From Rhizobium mesoamericanum STM3625 (lineage in GTDB: Bacteria > Pseudomonadota > Alphaproteobacteria > Rhizobiales > Rhizobiaceae): DNA of 64,000 bases. Positions within the stretch are counted from its first letter, which is position 1. Each line of letters begins with the position of its first letter. Shown one piece after another: positions 24,583 through 34,210 of the stretch. The translations under genes were made by a program, and so were the position numbers. A model generated the notes under the pieces. The model made no database searches. It had not been told where the DNA came from and worked only from the letters and a program-made list of their open reading frames with translations. The stretch spans positions 1,588,867 through 1,652,866 of the forward strand of contig NZ_HF536772.1 of the NCBI RefSeq assembly GCF_000312665.1. Direction: 5' to 3'.

Positions 24583-26178
24583 ATGAAAAAGATGTCTGTC
24601 TTGTTGGCCGCGACGGTCCTGGCTTCGGCCATGGCATCCGCAGCCTGGTCCAAAACTCTCGTTTACTGCTCCGAGGGCTCGCCGGAAGGCTTCGATCCCG
24701 GCATTTACACTGCAGGCACCACCTTCGACGCTTCCTCTCGTACGGTCTACAGCCGTCTTGTCGAGTTCAAGCACGGCAAGACCGAAGTCGAGCCGGGCCT
24801 GGCTGAAAGCTGGACGGTTTCCGACGACGGCATGGTCTACACTTTCAAGCTGCGTCCGGGCGTCAAGTTCCAGACGACCGAGTTTTTCACGCCGAGCCGC
24901 GATCTGAACGCTGACGACGTCGTCTTCTCGTTCGAGCGCCAGCTGAAGGCTGACAGCCCGTGGGCCAAGTATGTCGCCGGCGTTTCTTACGAATACGCTG
25001 CAGGCATGGGTTTCCCTGAACTGATCAAGTCCGTCGAGAAGGTCGACGATTTGACCGTCAAGTTCACGCTCAACCATCCGGAAGCCCCCTTCATTGCCGA
25101 CCTGGCAATGGACTTCGCATCCGTGCTGTCCAAGGAATATGCCGACAAGCTGCAGGCTGACGGCAAAATGGACCAGATGAACCAAATGCCACTCGGCACC
25201 GGTCCGTATACCTTCGTTGCTTACCAGCCGGATGCCGTTATCCGCTACAAGGCTAACGAAACCTACTTCAAGGGCAAGGAAAAGATTGACGATCTCGTGT
25301 TCGCGATCACCCCGGACGCTTCCGTCCGCGCTCAGAAGCTGAAGGCTGGCGAATGCCACGTCATGCCGTACCCGAACGCGGCTGACATCAAGGACCTCCA
25401 GACGGACTCGAACCTGAAGGTTCTGGAGCAGCCGGGTCTGAACGTTGCCTATCTCGCCTACAACACGCTACAGGCTCCGTTCGACAAAGCCGAAGTGCGC
25501 AAGGCGCTGAATATGGCGATTAACAAGCAGGCGATCGTCGAAGCCGTCTTCCAGGGTGCCGGTCAGGTTGCCAAGAACCCGATCCCGCCGACGATGTGGT
25601 CGTACAACGACGCCATCAAGGATGATCCCTACAACCCGACCGAAGCCAAGGCCATGCTCGAAAAGGCTGGCGTCAAGGATCTCAGCATGAAGATCTGGGC
25701 AATGCCTGTTTCTCGCCCGTACATGCTGAACGCACGTCGCGCCGCTGAACTGATGCAGGCTGACCTTGCCAAGGTTGGCGTCAAGGTCGACATCGTCACC
25801 CACGAATGGGCTGAATACCTGAAGCTCTCCAAGGACAAGGCCCGTGACGGTGCTGCAATCCTCGGCTGGACCGGCGACAACGGCGACCCGGACAACTTCC
25901 TTGACACTCTGCTCGGCTGCGAAGCCGTCGGCGGCAACAATCGCGCGCAGTGGTGCAACAAGGAATTCGACGATCTCGTGAAGAAGGCCAAGAAAACCGC
26001 TGACGTCGCAGAGCGCACCAAGCTGTACGAACAGGCGCAGGTCGTCTTCAAGAAGGAAGCTCCGTGGGCGACGATCGATCACTCCACGGAATTCGTACCG
26101 ATGAGCGCCAAGGTTTCCGGCTTCGTGCAGGACCCGGTCGGTGTTCACCGTTTCGACGGCGTTGATATCGCCGAGTAA
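24583..26178 (+). CDS. dppA: Dipeptide ABC transporter, periplasmic binding protein
   Basis: A 531-residue family 5 solute-binding protein with signal peptide (MKKMSVLLAATVLASAMASAAWS). LVYCSEGSPEGFDPGIYTAGTTFDASSRTVYSRLVEF and the C-terminal EAPWATIDHSTEFVPMSAKVSGF are typical of DppA. In rhizobia the Dpp system imports dipeptides and also delta-aminolevulinic acid and heme. First gene of dppABCDF. Confidence 0.92.
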   Translation: MKKMSVLLAATVLASAMASAAWSKTLVYCSEGSPEGFDPGIYTAGTTFDASSRTVYSRLVEFKHGKTEVEPGLAESWTVSDDGMVYTFKLRPGVKFQTTEFFTPSRDLNADDVVFSFERQLKADSPWAKYVAGVSYEYAAGMGFPELIKSVEKVDDLTVKFTLNHPEAPFIADLAMDFASVLSKEYADKLQADGKMDQMNQMPLGTGPYTFVAYQPDAVIRYKANETYFKGKEKIDDLVFAITPDASVRAQKLKAGECHVMPYPNAADIKDLQTDSNLKVLEQPGLNVAYLAYNTLQAPFDKAEVRKALNMAINKQAIVEAVFQGAGQVAKNPIPPTMWSYNDAIKDDPYNPTEAKAMLEKAGVKDLSMKIWAMPVSRPYMLNARRAAELMQADLAKVGVKVDIVTHEWAEYLKLSKDKARDGAAILGWTGDNGDPDNFLDTLLGCEAVGGNNRAQWCNKEFDDLVKKAKKTADVAERTKLYEQAQVVFKKEAPWATIDHSTEFVPMSAKVSGFVQDPVGVHRFDGVDIAE

Positions 26179-26218
26179 TCAAAATTATGCAAAGATGCCC
26201 GGCAACCCCCGGGCTTGG

Positions 26219-26249
26219 CCGGCGGTCAGGTTTGATACCTGACCGCCGG
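26219..26249 (+). other. Strong stem-loop between dppA and dppB
   Basis: A perfect 13-bp inverted repeat (CCGGCGGTCAGGT and its complement) with a TTGAT loop, without T run. Such stems after a binding-protein gene usually protect its mRNA and keep it more abundant than the permease messages. Confidence 0.7.
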
Positions 26250-26263
26250 AACACTATGGACAC

Positions 26264-27274
26264 TTGCCAATGTTGCGATTTCTCATCGGACGCCTTGCGA
26301 TCCTGATCCCAACCTTCATCGGCGTTTCACTCATCGCCTTCTCGTTCATCCGCCTGCTGCCCGGTGACCCGGTCATGCTGATGTCGGGCGAGCGCGTAAT
26401 GGCGCCGGAACGCCATGCCCAGGTCATGCATGATCTCGGCCTCGACAGACCAGTCTACGTTCAGTACCTGGATTACCTTGGCAGCGTGGTGCAGGGCGAT
26501 CTAGGTTCATCGATCGTCACCAAGCGCCCGGTTCTGCAGGAGTTCGGATCGCTCTTTCCTGCGACGCTTGAGCTTTCGCTTTGCGCGATCATTTTTGCCA
26601 TCGTGCTTGGCATTCCCGCCGGCGTGTTTGCGGCGGTAAAACGGGGCACCTGGTTCGACCAGAGCGTGATGGGCGTTGCCCTCGTCGGCTATTCCATGCC
26701 GATCTTTTGGTGGGGGCTGCTGCTCATCGTTCTCTTCTCGAATACGCTGCATTGGACACCTGTGTCCGGCCGCATTTCGCTGATGTATTTCTTCAAACCG
26801 GTCACCGGCTTCATGCTGATCGACAGTCTGCTGTCGGGCCAGGCCGGTGCGTTCAAGTCGGCATTCGTCTCGTTGATCCTGCCGACCATCGTCCTTGGTA
26901 CGATTCCACTTGCGGTCATCGCGCGTCAGACGCGCTCGGCAATGCTTGAAGTGCTGGGCGAGGATTATGTTCGGACCGCCCGCTCAAAGGGCCTTGCCCC
27001 CATCCGCGTCGTTGGCCTGCACGCGCTGCGCAACGCGATGATCCCGGTCGTGACCTCAATCGGTCTGCAGGTAGGCGTCCTGCTCGGCGGCGCAATTCTG
27101 ACTGAAACGATCTTCTCCTGGCCGGGTATCGGCAAATGGATGGTCGATGCCGTCTTCAAGCGCGACTATACCGTCGTTCAGGGCGGGCTGTTGCTGATCG
27201 CCGGTATCATCATGATCGTCAATCTGATCGTCGATCTCATGTACGGTCTCATCAATCCACGTATTCGTCACTAG
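26264..27274 (+). CDS. dppB: Dipeptide ABC transporter permease
   Basis: A 336-residue inner-membrane permease with six segments: LIGRLAILIPTFIGVSLIAFSFIRLLPGDPV at the N-terminus and the EAA-type loop DYVRTARSKGLAPIRVVGLHALRNAMIPVV near 230-260. It pairs with DppC. Confidence 0.92.
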   Translation: MPMLRFLIGRLAILIPTFIGVSLIAFSFIRLLPGDPVMLMSGERVMAPERHAQVMHDLGLDRPVYVQYLDYLGSVVQGDLGSSIVTKRPVLQEFGSLFPATLELSLCAIIFAIVLGIPAGVFAAVKRGTWFDQSVMGVALVGYSMPIFWWGLLLIVLFSNTLHWTPVSGRISLMYFFKPVTGFMLIDSLLSGQAGAFKSAFVSLILPTIVLGTIPLAVIARQTRSAMLEVLGEDYVRTARSKGLAPIRVVGLHALRNAMIPVVTSIGLQVGVLLGGAILTETIFSWPGIGKWMVDAVFKRDYTVVQGGLLLIAGIIMIVNLIVDLMYGLINPRIRH

Positions 27275-27283
27275 GAGCGGCTT

Positions 27284-28174
27284 ATGAGTGTGATAACCAC
27301 CAAGTCGACCCAGCCATCAGGGCTTTCTGAGTTCTGGTACTACTTTTCACGCAACAAGGGCGCGGTCATCGGCCTTGGCATCTTCCTGTTGGTCCTTTTG
27401 ATGGCGATTTTTGCGCCGTTGATAGCTCCTCATGATCCGAACGTTCCTTTCGACGGTATGCAACGCGTGCCGCCGGTCTGGGCGGAAAAGGGCAATCCAA
27501 TGTTCCTGCTAGGAACGGATGCCGTTGGTCGCGATATGCTTTCGCGTCTGATCTATGGCACGCGCTTTTCACTGTTCATCGGTCTCGTCGTCGCGTCGCT
27601 CTCCGCTGTCGCCGGCGTGCTGCTTGGCCTGGTGGCGGGCTATTTCCGCGGTCGCGTGGACACCTTCATCATGCGCGTCATGGATATCATCCTGGCTTTC
27701 CCGTCACTGCTGCTCGCTCTGGTGCTGGTTGCTGTATTGGGTCCGGGCCTGCTGAACGCTATGATCGCCATTTCGATCGTGAACCAGCCGCACTTCGTTC
27801 GCCTGACACGCGCCGCCGTGATCAGTGAGCGCGAGAAGGAATATGTCGTCGCTTCTCGCGTCGCGGGTGCCGGTACGTTCCGTCTCATGTTCAAGACGAT
27901 TCTTCCGAATTGCCTGGCGCCGCTAATCGTCCAGGCGACGCTCGCATTCTCCGCCGCAATCCTCGACGCCGCGGCCCTCGGCTTCCTGGGCATGGGCGCG
28001 CAGCCGCCGACATCGGAGTGGGGCACGATGCTCGCTGACGCGCGCGAATTCTTCCAGAGTTCCCCGTGGCTCGTGACTTTCCCGGGTCTTTGCATCCTGA
28101 TCACGGTTCTCGCCATCAACCTTATGGGTGATGGTCTGCGCGATGCGCTTGATCCCAAACTGAAGAGGTCCTGA
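27284..28174 (+). CDS. dppC: Dipeptide ABC transporter permease
   Basis: A 296-residue permease. It has an N-terminal membrane segment (VIGLGIFLLVLLMAIFAPLIAPHDP), the family motif FLLGTDAVGRDMLSRLIYGTRFSL and the EAA loop EYVVASRVAGAGTFRLMFKTILPN. It starts nine bases after dppB and ends one base before dppD. Confidence 0.92.
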   Translation: MSVITTKSTQPSGLSEFWYYFSRNKGAVIGLGIFLLVLLMAIFAPLIAPHDPNVPFDGMQRVPPVWAEKGNPMFLLGTDAVGRDMLSRLIYGTRFSLFIGLVVASLSAVAGVLLGLVAGYFRGRVDTFIMRVMDIILAFPSLLLALVLVAVLGPGLLNAMIAISIVNQPHFVRLTRAAVISEREKEYVVASRVAGAGTFRLMFKTILPNCLAPLIVQATLAFSAAILDAAALGFLGMGAQPPTSEWGTMLADAREFFQSSPWLVTFPGLCILITVLAINLMGDGLRDALDPKLKRS

Positions 28175-28175
28175 G

Positions 28176-29012
28176 ATGGCACTTCTTGAAATTGAAAATC
28201 TCGTAGTCGAATTCCAGACCTCGACGGGTCCATTTCGCGCCGTTGATGGCGTGTCGCTGAAAGTCGATGCGGGTGAGGTTCTGGCAATCGTTGGGGAGTC
28301 GGGATCCGGTAAGTCGGTTTCCATGCTCGCGGCGATGGGACTACTGCCGTGGACGGCAAAAGTGACGGCCGACAAGTTGGTCTTCGATGGCCGCAATCTG
28401 CTCGGCATGTCGGCAAGCGAACGACGCAAGATCATCGGCAAGGATATGTCGATGATTTTCCAAGAGCCTATCGCCAGCCTCAATCCGTGCTTCACGGTCG
28501 GCTTTCAGATCGAAGAGGTTCTGCGGATCCATCTGGGACTTGACAAGGCCGCGCGGCGCAAGCGCGCGATCGAGCTGTTCGAGGCGGTTGGCATTCCGAA
28601 CCCGGCCGAGCGCCTTGGCCATTTCCCGCACCAGATGTCGGGTGGTCAATGCCAGCGCGTCATGATCGCCATGGCAATTGCCTGCAATCCAAAGCTCCTG
28701 ATTGCAGACGAACCGACGACTGCGCTCGACGTCACCATTCAAAAGCAGATCCTCGATCTCCTGATGCGGTTGCAGACTGAGCATCGTATGGGCCTAATCA
28801 TGATCACGCACAACATGGGCGTTGTCGCAGAGACGGCCGATCGCGTGATCGTCCAGTACAAGGGACGCAAGATGGAAGAGGCCGACATTCTGTCGCTCTT
28901 CGAGGCGCCGAAGAGCGATTACACAAAGGCGCTGCTTGCCGCCCTGCCCGAAAATGCCACGGGCGACCGACTGCCGACCATCGGCGAGATTTTCAAGGGA
29001 GCGGCCCAATGA
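28176..29012 (+). CDS. dppD: Dipeptide ABC transporter ATPase
   Basis: A 278-residue ABC ATPase. Walker A is GESGSGKSV, the signature is [16 protein letters not shown] and Walker B is [12 protein letters not shown]. The C-terminal oligopeptide-transporter extension is present but short, as usual for rhizobial DppD. It overlaps dppF by four bases. Confidence 0.92.
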   Translation: MALLEIENLVVEFQTSTGPFRAVDGVSLKVDAGEVLAIVGESGSGKSVSMLAAMGLLPWTAKVTADKLVFDGRNLLGMSASERRKIIGKDMSMIFQEPIASLNPCFTVGFQIEEVLRIHLGLDKAARRKRAIELFEAVGIPNPAERLGHFPHQMSGGQCQRVMIAMAIACNPKLLIADEPTTALDVTIQKQILDLLMRLQTEHRMGLIMITHNMGVVAETADRVIVQYKGRKMEEADILSLFEAPKSDYTKALLAALPENATGDRLPTIGEIFKGAAQ

Positions 29013-29848
29013 CGCCAGTCCTCGAAGCAAAGAACATTGTCCGCAACTATTATCTGCCGGGCGGCCTCTTCAAGAAGGAGAGGACCGTACATGCCGTCAA
29101 AGGCGTGAGCTTCAAGGTGGAGCAGGGCAGGACGCTGGCCATCGTCGGTGAAAGCGGTTGCGGAAAGTCGACTCTTGCCCGCATCGTTACGATGATCGAT
29201 CCGGCAAGCGGCGGCGACCTGTTTATCGATGGCAAGAAGGTGGATATCGCTGCAGGCGATCTGACGCCGGAAATACGCCGCAAGGTACAGATCGTCTTCC
29301 AGAACCCCTACGGTTCGCTGAACCCGCGCAAGAAGATCGGCGATATCCTGATGGAGCCCTTGATCATCAATACCGATACGCCCGCCGCCGAGCGACGCGA
29401 ATTGGCGATGGCGATGCTCAAGAAGGTCGGCCTGCAGGAGATCCATTTCAACCGCTATCCGCATATGTTCTCCGGCGGCCAGCGCCAGCGTATCGCGATC
29501 GCTCGCGCTCTAATGCTGAAGCCAAGGCTTCTGGTTCTCGATGAGCCGGTGTCTGCGCTCGACCTTTCGGTCCAGGCCCAGGTGCTTAATCTTCTTGCGG
29601 ATCTGCAGGACGAGTTGAACCTCACCTATGTCTTCATCAGCCACGACCTGTCGGTGGTCCGCTACATGGCCGACGATGTCATGGTGATGTATTTTGGAGA
29701 GGCTGTTGAATACGGCACGCGGGATCAGGTCTTCAACAGTCCGCAGCACAGCTACACGAAGACATTGTTTGCGGCCACACCGCGGGCCGATGTCGACACC
29801 ATCAGGGCGCGTCTTGCACGCAAAGGTGCAGCGCTTACTGCTTCATAA
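29009..29848 (+). CDS. dppF: Dipeptide ABC transporter ATPase
   Basis: A 279-residue ABC ATPase. Walker A is GESGCGKST, the signature is FSGGQRQRIAIARAL, Walker B is LLVLDEPVSALD, and the typical FQNPYGSLNPRKKIGDI stretch is present. Last transport gene of the operon. Confidence 0.92.
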   Translation: MTPVLEAKNIVRNYYLPGGLFKKERTVHAVKGVSFKVEQGRTLAIVGESGCGKSTLARIVTMIDPASGGDLFIDGKKVDIAAGDLTPEIRRKVQIVFQNPYGSLNPRKKIGDILMEPLIINTDTPAAERRELAMAMLKKVGLQEIHFNRYPHMFSGGQRQRIAIARALMLKPRLLVLDEPVSALDLSVQAQVLNLLADLQDELNLTYVFISHDLSVVRYMADDVMVMYFGEAVEYGTRDQVFNSPQHSYTKTLFAATPRADVDTIRARLARKGAALTAS

Positions 29849-29899
29849 GGTTGTGGTTTGCCGTCCCTGGGAGTGCTGAAACGACGAGAGAGATCAGCA

Positions 29900-30433
29900 A
29901 TGCCCGAGACTAATGCAACCCCTTACGCAATCATCGTCATGGGGGTTAGTGGTTGCGGTAAATCCTCGGTCGGCCGCAAGATTTCGGACGCCCTCGGCAT
30001 GCAATTTGTCGAGGGTGATCAGCTGCATCCGGCATTGAATGTCGAGAAGATGTCGAACGGCGTTCCGCTGACGGACGACGATCGCATGCCTTGGCTTGAT
30101 CTCATCGGTGAAACGATGCAAGCATCGCTTGATCGCGGGCAGGACGTCATCGTCTCCTGCTCGGCGCTGAAGCGCGCCTATCGCGACCGACTGCGCAAGG
30201 CAGTGCATGGAAAGCTCTTTTTCGTCTATCTTTCAGGCTCGAAGGAACTCTTGACGCAGCGCATGGGTGAGCGCAAGGGGCACTTCATGCCACTGTCGTT
30301 GCTGGAAAGCCAACTCGCGACACTCGAAGTGCCGACCGGGGAGCCGGGCGTCGTGACCGTCGACATCGACAATACGATCGAGGAAATCTCAAAAAAAGCG
30401 CTCCGTGATCTCAAGTCTTTGGGCGTCGCTTAG
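29900..30433 (+). CDS. gntK: Gluconokinase
   Basis: A 177-residue P-loop kinase, ATP + gluconate to 6-phosphogluconate. Walker A is MGVSGCGKSSVG, followed by FVEGDQLHPALNVEKMSNGVPLTDDDRMPWL and VSCSALKRAYRDRLR, all diagnostic for GntK. ATG 29900 has GAGAGA upstream. It begins 51 bases after dppF and may be read with it. Confidence 0.9.
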   Translation: MPETNATPYAIIVMGVSGCGKSSVGRKISDALGMQFVEGDQLHPALNVEKMSNGVPLTDDDRMPWLDLIGETMQASLDRGQDVIVSCSALKRAYRDRLRKAVHGKLFFVYLSGSKELLTQRMGERKGHFMPLSLLESQLATLEVPTGEPGVVTVDIDNTIEEISKKALRDLKSLGVA

Positions 30434-30434
30434 C

Positions 30435-31679
30435 TCAAAGGAAACGCTGCGGCGAATAGCCGGAAATATCGATGAATGGCTTCTCGCCTGTGATTACCTC
30501 CGCCAGAGCGCGGCCGGTGACCGGCCCCAGCGTCAGCCCGTGATGGGCGTGGCCGAAGGCGAACCATAGCCCGTCGTGTCGAGGCGCCTTTCCAATTATG
30601 GGCATCATATCAGGCGTGCAGGGGCGGGCGCCCATCCACGCCTCCGGGTCAAGCCTCTCGCCGAGCGGAAAGATCGTGCGCGCCACCTTCTCTGCTCGAT
30701 CGAGCTGCACCGGGGTCTTCGGTGCATCCAGCGCGGCGAATTCAGCACCCGTGGTCAGCCGGATACCGCGGCTCATCGGTGCCAGAAGGTAACCCCGCTC
30801 GGTATCCAGCGTCCAGTTGTGGAGGGTCGCATTGTTTGCCGCGGCATAGTGCATGTGGTAGCCGCGCTTGACCCCGAGCGGAAAGGAATAGCCGAGCCGA
30901 CGTGTCGCAACAGCGGCCCAGGGACCGAGCGCCAGGACCACATCTTCCGCGTCCAGCGAGCCTACGCTGGTCACCACCCTCCAACTCGTGCCGGAACGAC
31001 CAAGGGAGTTGGCGTCGCCGGTGACATACTTTCCGCCGAGGCTCTCGAAATAGGAGCGATAGGCCTTAGTCAAGCCATACGGGTCGAGCACCGACCATGG
31101 ATCGCGCCACCGAACGCCACCGACGAAATCTCCCGTGATATGGGGTTCGAGGCGCGCCACGGCGGCAGCGTCCAACTGTTCGTAAGCAACACCGAATTCG
31201 GCCCGCAACCGCTCGGCCTCTGCAAATTCTGCGTCGCGTCTGCTGGCGGTGCGGAAAATCTCCATCCAGCCATTCTTGCGTATCAGGTGCTGCGCGTTGG
31301 ATGCTTCGATGAGGTCATTGTGCTCAGAGATCGAGTGCTCGATGAGCGGGGCATAGGCGCGGGAGATCATCTCGTGGCGCTTGGCATTGGAGTTCCACCA
31401 ATAGCGGGCAAGGAATGCCAACTGCCCAGGCAAAGTCTTGAGGTGATAGTGGGCGTCGATACGGTTGTTGAAAGCATATCGTATCAGGAGTCCGAGCTGC
31501 TGCGGAAAGCCGTAAGGCACGACACCTTCGCGTTGAATGAGGCCGGCATTGCCGAAAGAAGTTTCATTGCCTGGCGGCTTGCGGTCGATCAATGTGACCT
31601 GCCGCCCCCGGCGCTGCAGGTGAATGGCCGTCGATACGCCGACGATACCGGCGCCAAGTACAATTGCGTTCTTTGTCAT
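30435..31679 (-). CDS. FAD-dependent amino-acid dehydrogenase (DadA-like)
   Basis: A 414-residue FAD oxidoreductase of the DAO/DadA group. The Rossmann motif is VLGAGIVGVSTAIHLQRRGRQVTLIDR, followed by ETSFGNAGLIQREGVVPYG. The C-terminal GARPCTPDMMPIIGKAPRHDGLWFAFGHAHHGLTLGPVTG is typical of D-amino-acid dehydrogenases. Substrate uncertain. Start at ATG 31679; ATG 31688 is also possible. Its end lies one base from gntK, convergent. Confidence 0.8.
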   Translation of the reverse strand: MTKNAIVLGAGIVGVSTAIHLQRRGRQVTLIDRKPPGNETSFGNAGLIQREGVVPYGFPQQLGLLIRYAFNNRIDAHYHLKTLPGQLAFLARYWWNSNAKRHEMISRAYAPLIEHSISEHNDLIEASNAQHLIRKNGWMEIFRTASRRDAEFAEAERLRAEFGVAYEQLDAAAVARLEPHITGDFVGGVRWRDPWSVLDPYGLTKAYRSYFESLGGKYVTGDANSLGRSGTSWRVVTSVGSLDAEDVVLALGPWAAVATRRLGYSFPLGVKRGYHMHYAAANNATLHNWTLDTERGYLLAPMSRGIRLTTGAEFAALDAPKTPVQLDRAEKVARTIFPLGERLDPEAWMGARPCTPDMMPIIGKAPRHDGLWFAFGHAHHGLTLGPVTGRALAEVITGEKPFIDISGYSPQRFL

Positions 31680-31757
31680 TGCCTGCATTCCGCCTATTCG
31701 AGGCAATGAAAATGCCGCTCCCTCTTGCTGCAGGCAAACGAAAAATTTCGTTTCATT

Positions 31758-32255
31758 TCAAAAACATTGTCGTCCTAGCGCCTTGTTTTCGGCTTTAATG
31801 CGAACATAGAGCATGACAGCGTTCAGCAAAGAAAAAACCGCAGCATAGGCGGGCATCCCGAACGCCAAGGGAAGGACGGCAATCTCGCCGGCCACGACGA
31901 CGTAGTTCGGATGGGCTAGGAATCGATAGGGTCCGCTGCTGACGAGCGGAGCTCCCGGCAGCACGATGATGCGTGTCGTCCATCGTCCCTTGAGTGTACC
32001 GATGACCCAGAGCCGGCCCGCCTGTAGAGCCAGGAAGACGGCAAACCATAGCGGTTCGATCGGACGATCAATCGCCAGCAGCCACAATCCGGCGATCCAG
32101 CAGCTATGCAGGGCCACCATGTAAGGGTAGTGCTGCGGCGCGGCCTCCTTCGCACCGCTGCTTAAAAGCACCTGCGTATTGTGGTGGGCTAGGCCAAGTT
32201 CGGCGAGGCGTTGTACCGTCACGAAGGCGAGGAGTGAAATGGAGGGCCACATCAT
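31758..32255 (-). CDS. Isoprenylcysteine carboxylmethyltransferase-like membrane protein (BpsB/SrsB-like)
   Basis: A 165-residue membrane protein with four to five segments. GPYRFLAHPNYVVVAGEIAVLPLAFG followed by ENKAL at the end is the conserved ICMT/YpbQ pattern. Proteins of this group next to type III polyketide synthases O-methylate alkylpyrones or alkylresorcinols, as BpsB does in Bacillus. Its ATG overlaps the synthase stop by four bases, so they form one unit. Confidence 0.75.
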   Translation of the reverse strand: MMWPSISLLAFVTVQRLAELGLAHHNTQVLLSSGAKEAAPQHYPYMVALHSCWIAGLWLLAIDRPIEPLWFAVFLALQAGRLWVIGTLKGRWTTRIIVLPGAPLVSSGPYRFLAHPNYVVVAGEIAVLPLAFGMPAYAAVFSLLNAVMLYVRIKAENKALGRQCF

Positions 32256-33304
32256 GCGGCCCTCTTCAAGGTCACGCAGCTTGCGGTGAAGCCCGGTCCC
32301 ATGGCGACCATGGCGCTGCGCGGCGGCAATCCAGCTTTCAGGGCGCGCTCCAGCACGAAAAGAATCGTGGGAGACGACATGTTGCCGTATTCGGCAAGCA
32401 CCGCGCGTTCGTGATCCAGCGTGCCTGCTTCAAGAGAGAGGGCACTCTCCAGAGCTGTCAGAACCCTTGTGCCGCCTGGATGACAGATGAAACGATCGAT
32501 ATCGCACCGCGCGAGGCCATTGCGGGCCAATATCCCGTCGACGGCCGGGCCGAGTTCCGTCTCGGCAAATGGCGGTAGCGATTGAGCGAGAACCACCCCG
32601 AAACCGGTGTCGTCAATCTTCCAGCCCATAATTCCCAGTGTATCGGGAAAAAGATGCTCTCCAGTCGACTCGACCTCAACGTTTCCTTCCGGCCCTGCCC
32701 GGAGGATGCAGGCCGCAGCGCCGTCGCCGAAAAGCGCCGTGGCGATGATGTTCGCGCGTGTCAGTTCGTCTAGCCGGAACGCCAGAGTGCAAAGTTCGAT
32801 TGTCACGAACAGCACCGTTGCGCCGGGCCTATCCCGGGCCAACCGCGAGGCGATGGCGAAGCCGGAAACCCCAGCAGCACATCCGAGCCCGAAGACGGGA
32901 ACGCGTTCGATATCGGAGCGAAAGCCCATCTTCAGTGCGAGCTGCGCATCAAGGCTCGGCGTCGCAATCCCCGTGGACGAGATGGTGACGATGCAGTCGA
33001 CATCGCGCCCCTGCAGTCCGGCCCGCGTGAGTGCATTGGTGGCGGTCTCGAAGAACAGGCTGCGCGCTACTTCGCCGTAGGCTTCCATCCGGTCCTGCCA
33101 GCCGTGCGGCTCGATGAACCATTCCAGGGGACGCGCGGCATAACGCTTCCGGATGCCGGCATTGTCGAAGACGCCGGCGAGGTGCGAAAAATCCTTGAAC
33201 CGGGACGAAAACAGCCGGGCGGAGGTCTCGGCCGCTTGCCTTTGCGTGATGACATGCTCGGGCGTCGCGACGGCAAGACTCAGCAGTTTTACGGTATCAC
33301 TCAC
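32252..33304 (-). CDS. Type III polyketide synthase (chalcone-synthase-like)
   Basis: A 350-residue thiolase-fold enzyme. The catalytic triad is visible: Cys in VPVFGLGCAAGV (~143), His in RFICHPGGTRV (~279) and Asn in AEYGNMSSPT (~312). TISSTGIATPSLDAQLA and KIDDTGFGVVLAQSLP support the bacterial BpsA/ArsB-like branch. It extends acyl-CoA with malonyl-CoA to alkylpyrones or alkylresorcinols, lipids of membranes or cysts. The start is GTG 33304 with AAAGGAG seven bases away. Operon with the methyltransferase-like gene. Confidence 0.87.
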   Translation of the reverse strand: MSDTVKLLSLAVATPEHVITQRQAAETSARLFSSRFKDFSHLAGVFDNAGIRKRYAARPLEWFIEPHGWQDRMEAYGEVARSLFFETATNALTRAGLQGRDVDCIVTISSTGIATPSLDAQLALKMGFRSDIERVPVFGLGCAAGVSGFAIASRLARDRPGATVLFVTIELCTLAFRLDELTRANIIATALFGDGAAACILRAGPEGNVEVESTGEHLFPDTLGIMGWKIDDTGFGVVLAQSLPPFAETELGPAVDGILARNGLARCDIDRFICHPGGTRVLTALESALSLEAGTLDHERAVLAEYGNMSSPTILFVLERALKAGLPPRSAMVAMGPGFTASCVTLKRAA

Positions 33305-33468
33305 GGAATGCTCCTTTTGGTCGGCGCGTGAGCAGCTAACACCTCAGACCTGCATTTATTCGTCGGCGCTGGAAGACGCCTCATCGAAAAAAACAACCGG
33401 CGCACCGAATAAAGTGCCCGGCAACAGTGTTCATTCCTCGCCAACGTCATTTTTCTAGGAGATATCCC

Positions 33469-34074
33469 ATGACGATCGCGACTGTTCGTATTGCTTCCAT
33501 CCTGGTCGGCGGCTGCATTGCCGCGTTTGCGCTCTCCGCTCCCGCGTTTTCCATGGGCGGCGGTGGCAGCAGCAGCGGTGGCAGTAGCAGCGGCGGCTCA
33601 AGCACTTCCAGCGGCTCGGGAGGCAGCAGCAGCGAAAGCACCATGCCGACCTGCAAGAAAGGTCAGATGTATGACAAAAGAACGAAGAGATGCGTCAAGC
33701 AGAGCAGCGCCAACGTGACGGAAGAAAACCGCACTGACTATGCTTACTCGCTGGCAAAGGCTGGTCGCTACGAAGAGGCGCTAGCCATGCTCGATACGCT
33801 GAAGGATCCGAATACCGCAGAGGCCCTGAACTATCGTGGCTATGCCACCCGCAAGCTTGGTCGCACGGACGAAGGCATTTCCTATTACCTGAAGTCCGTC
33901 GAGCTAGATCCCAAGTATGCGCAGGTGCGTGAATATCTCGGCGAAGCCTACGTCATCAAGGGACGCCTCGATCTTGCCAAGGAGCAGTTGGCAACGATCA
34001 AGACGATCTGCGGCACCGAGTGCGAGGCGTATCGCGATCTTAACGAAGCGATCCTCAAGCCTTCGAAGATGTGA
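33469..34074 (+). CDS. Exported TPR protein with Ser/Gly linker
   Basis: A 201-residue protein. A signal peptide (ASILVGGCIAAFALSAPAFS) is followed by a 30-residue Gly/Ser run (~27-57), a short CKKGQMYDKRTKRCVK segment with two cysteines, and two to three TPR units (LAKAGRYEEALAMLDTL, LGRTDEGISYYLKSVELDP). It probably acts in the periplasm as a protein-interaction platform. AGGAGA precedes ATG 33469. It lies upstream of the ECF sigma pair and may belong to its regulon. Confidence 0.7.
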   Translation: MTIATVRIASILVGGCIAAFALSAPAFSMGGGGSSSGGSSSGGSSTSSGSGGSSSESTMPTCKKGQMYDKRTKRCVKQSSANVTEENRTDYAYSLAKAGRYEEALAMLDTLKDPNTAEALNYRGYATRKLGRTDEGISYYLKSVELDPKYAQVREYLGEAYVIKGRLDLAKEQLATIKTICGTECEAYRDLNEAILKPSKM

Positions 34075-34210
34075 CCTTGACCAAAGCGGGAAAGCGCAGT
34101 CACCGTTGAATGGGTTCTTCCAAATGCCGGTCGCGTACACCACATTTCCTGCCTATAGTCACACAACACCAAAGCCGTCAGTACAACCGGCGGCTTTGGA
34201 AGGAAAACCG

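Noticed and set aside
30576..31709. 377-codon plus-strand frame opposite the amino-acid dehydrogenase
   Set aside because: No domain likeness; the minus strand carries the FAD motif and full family sequence.
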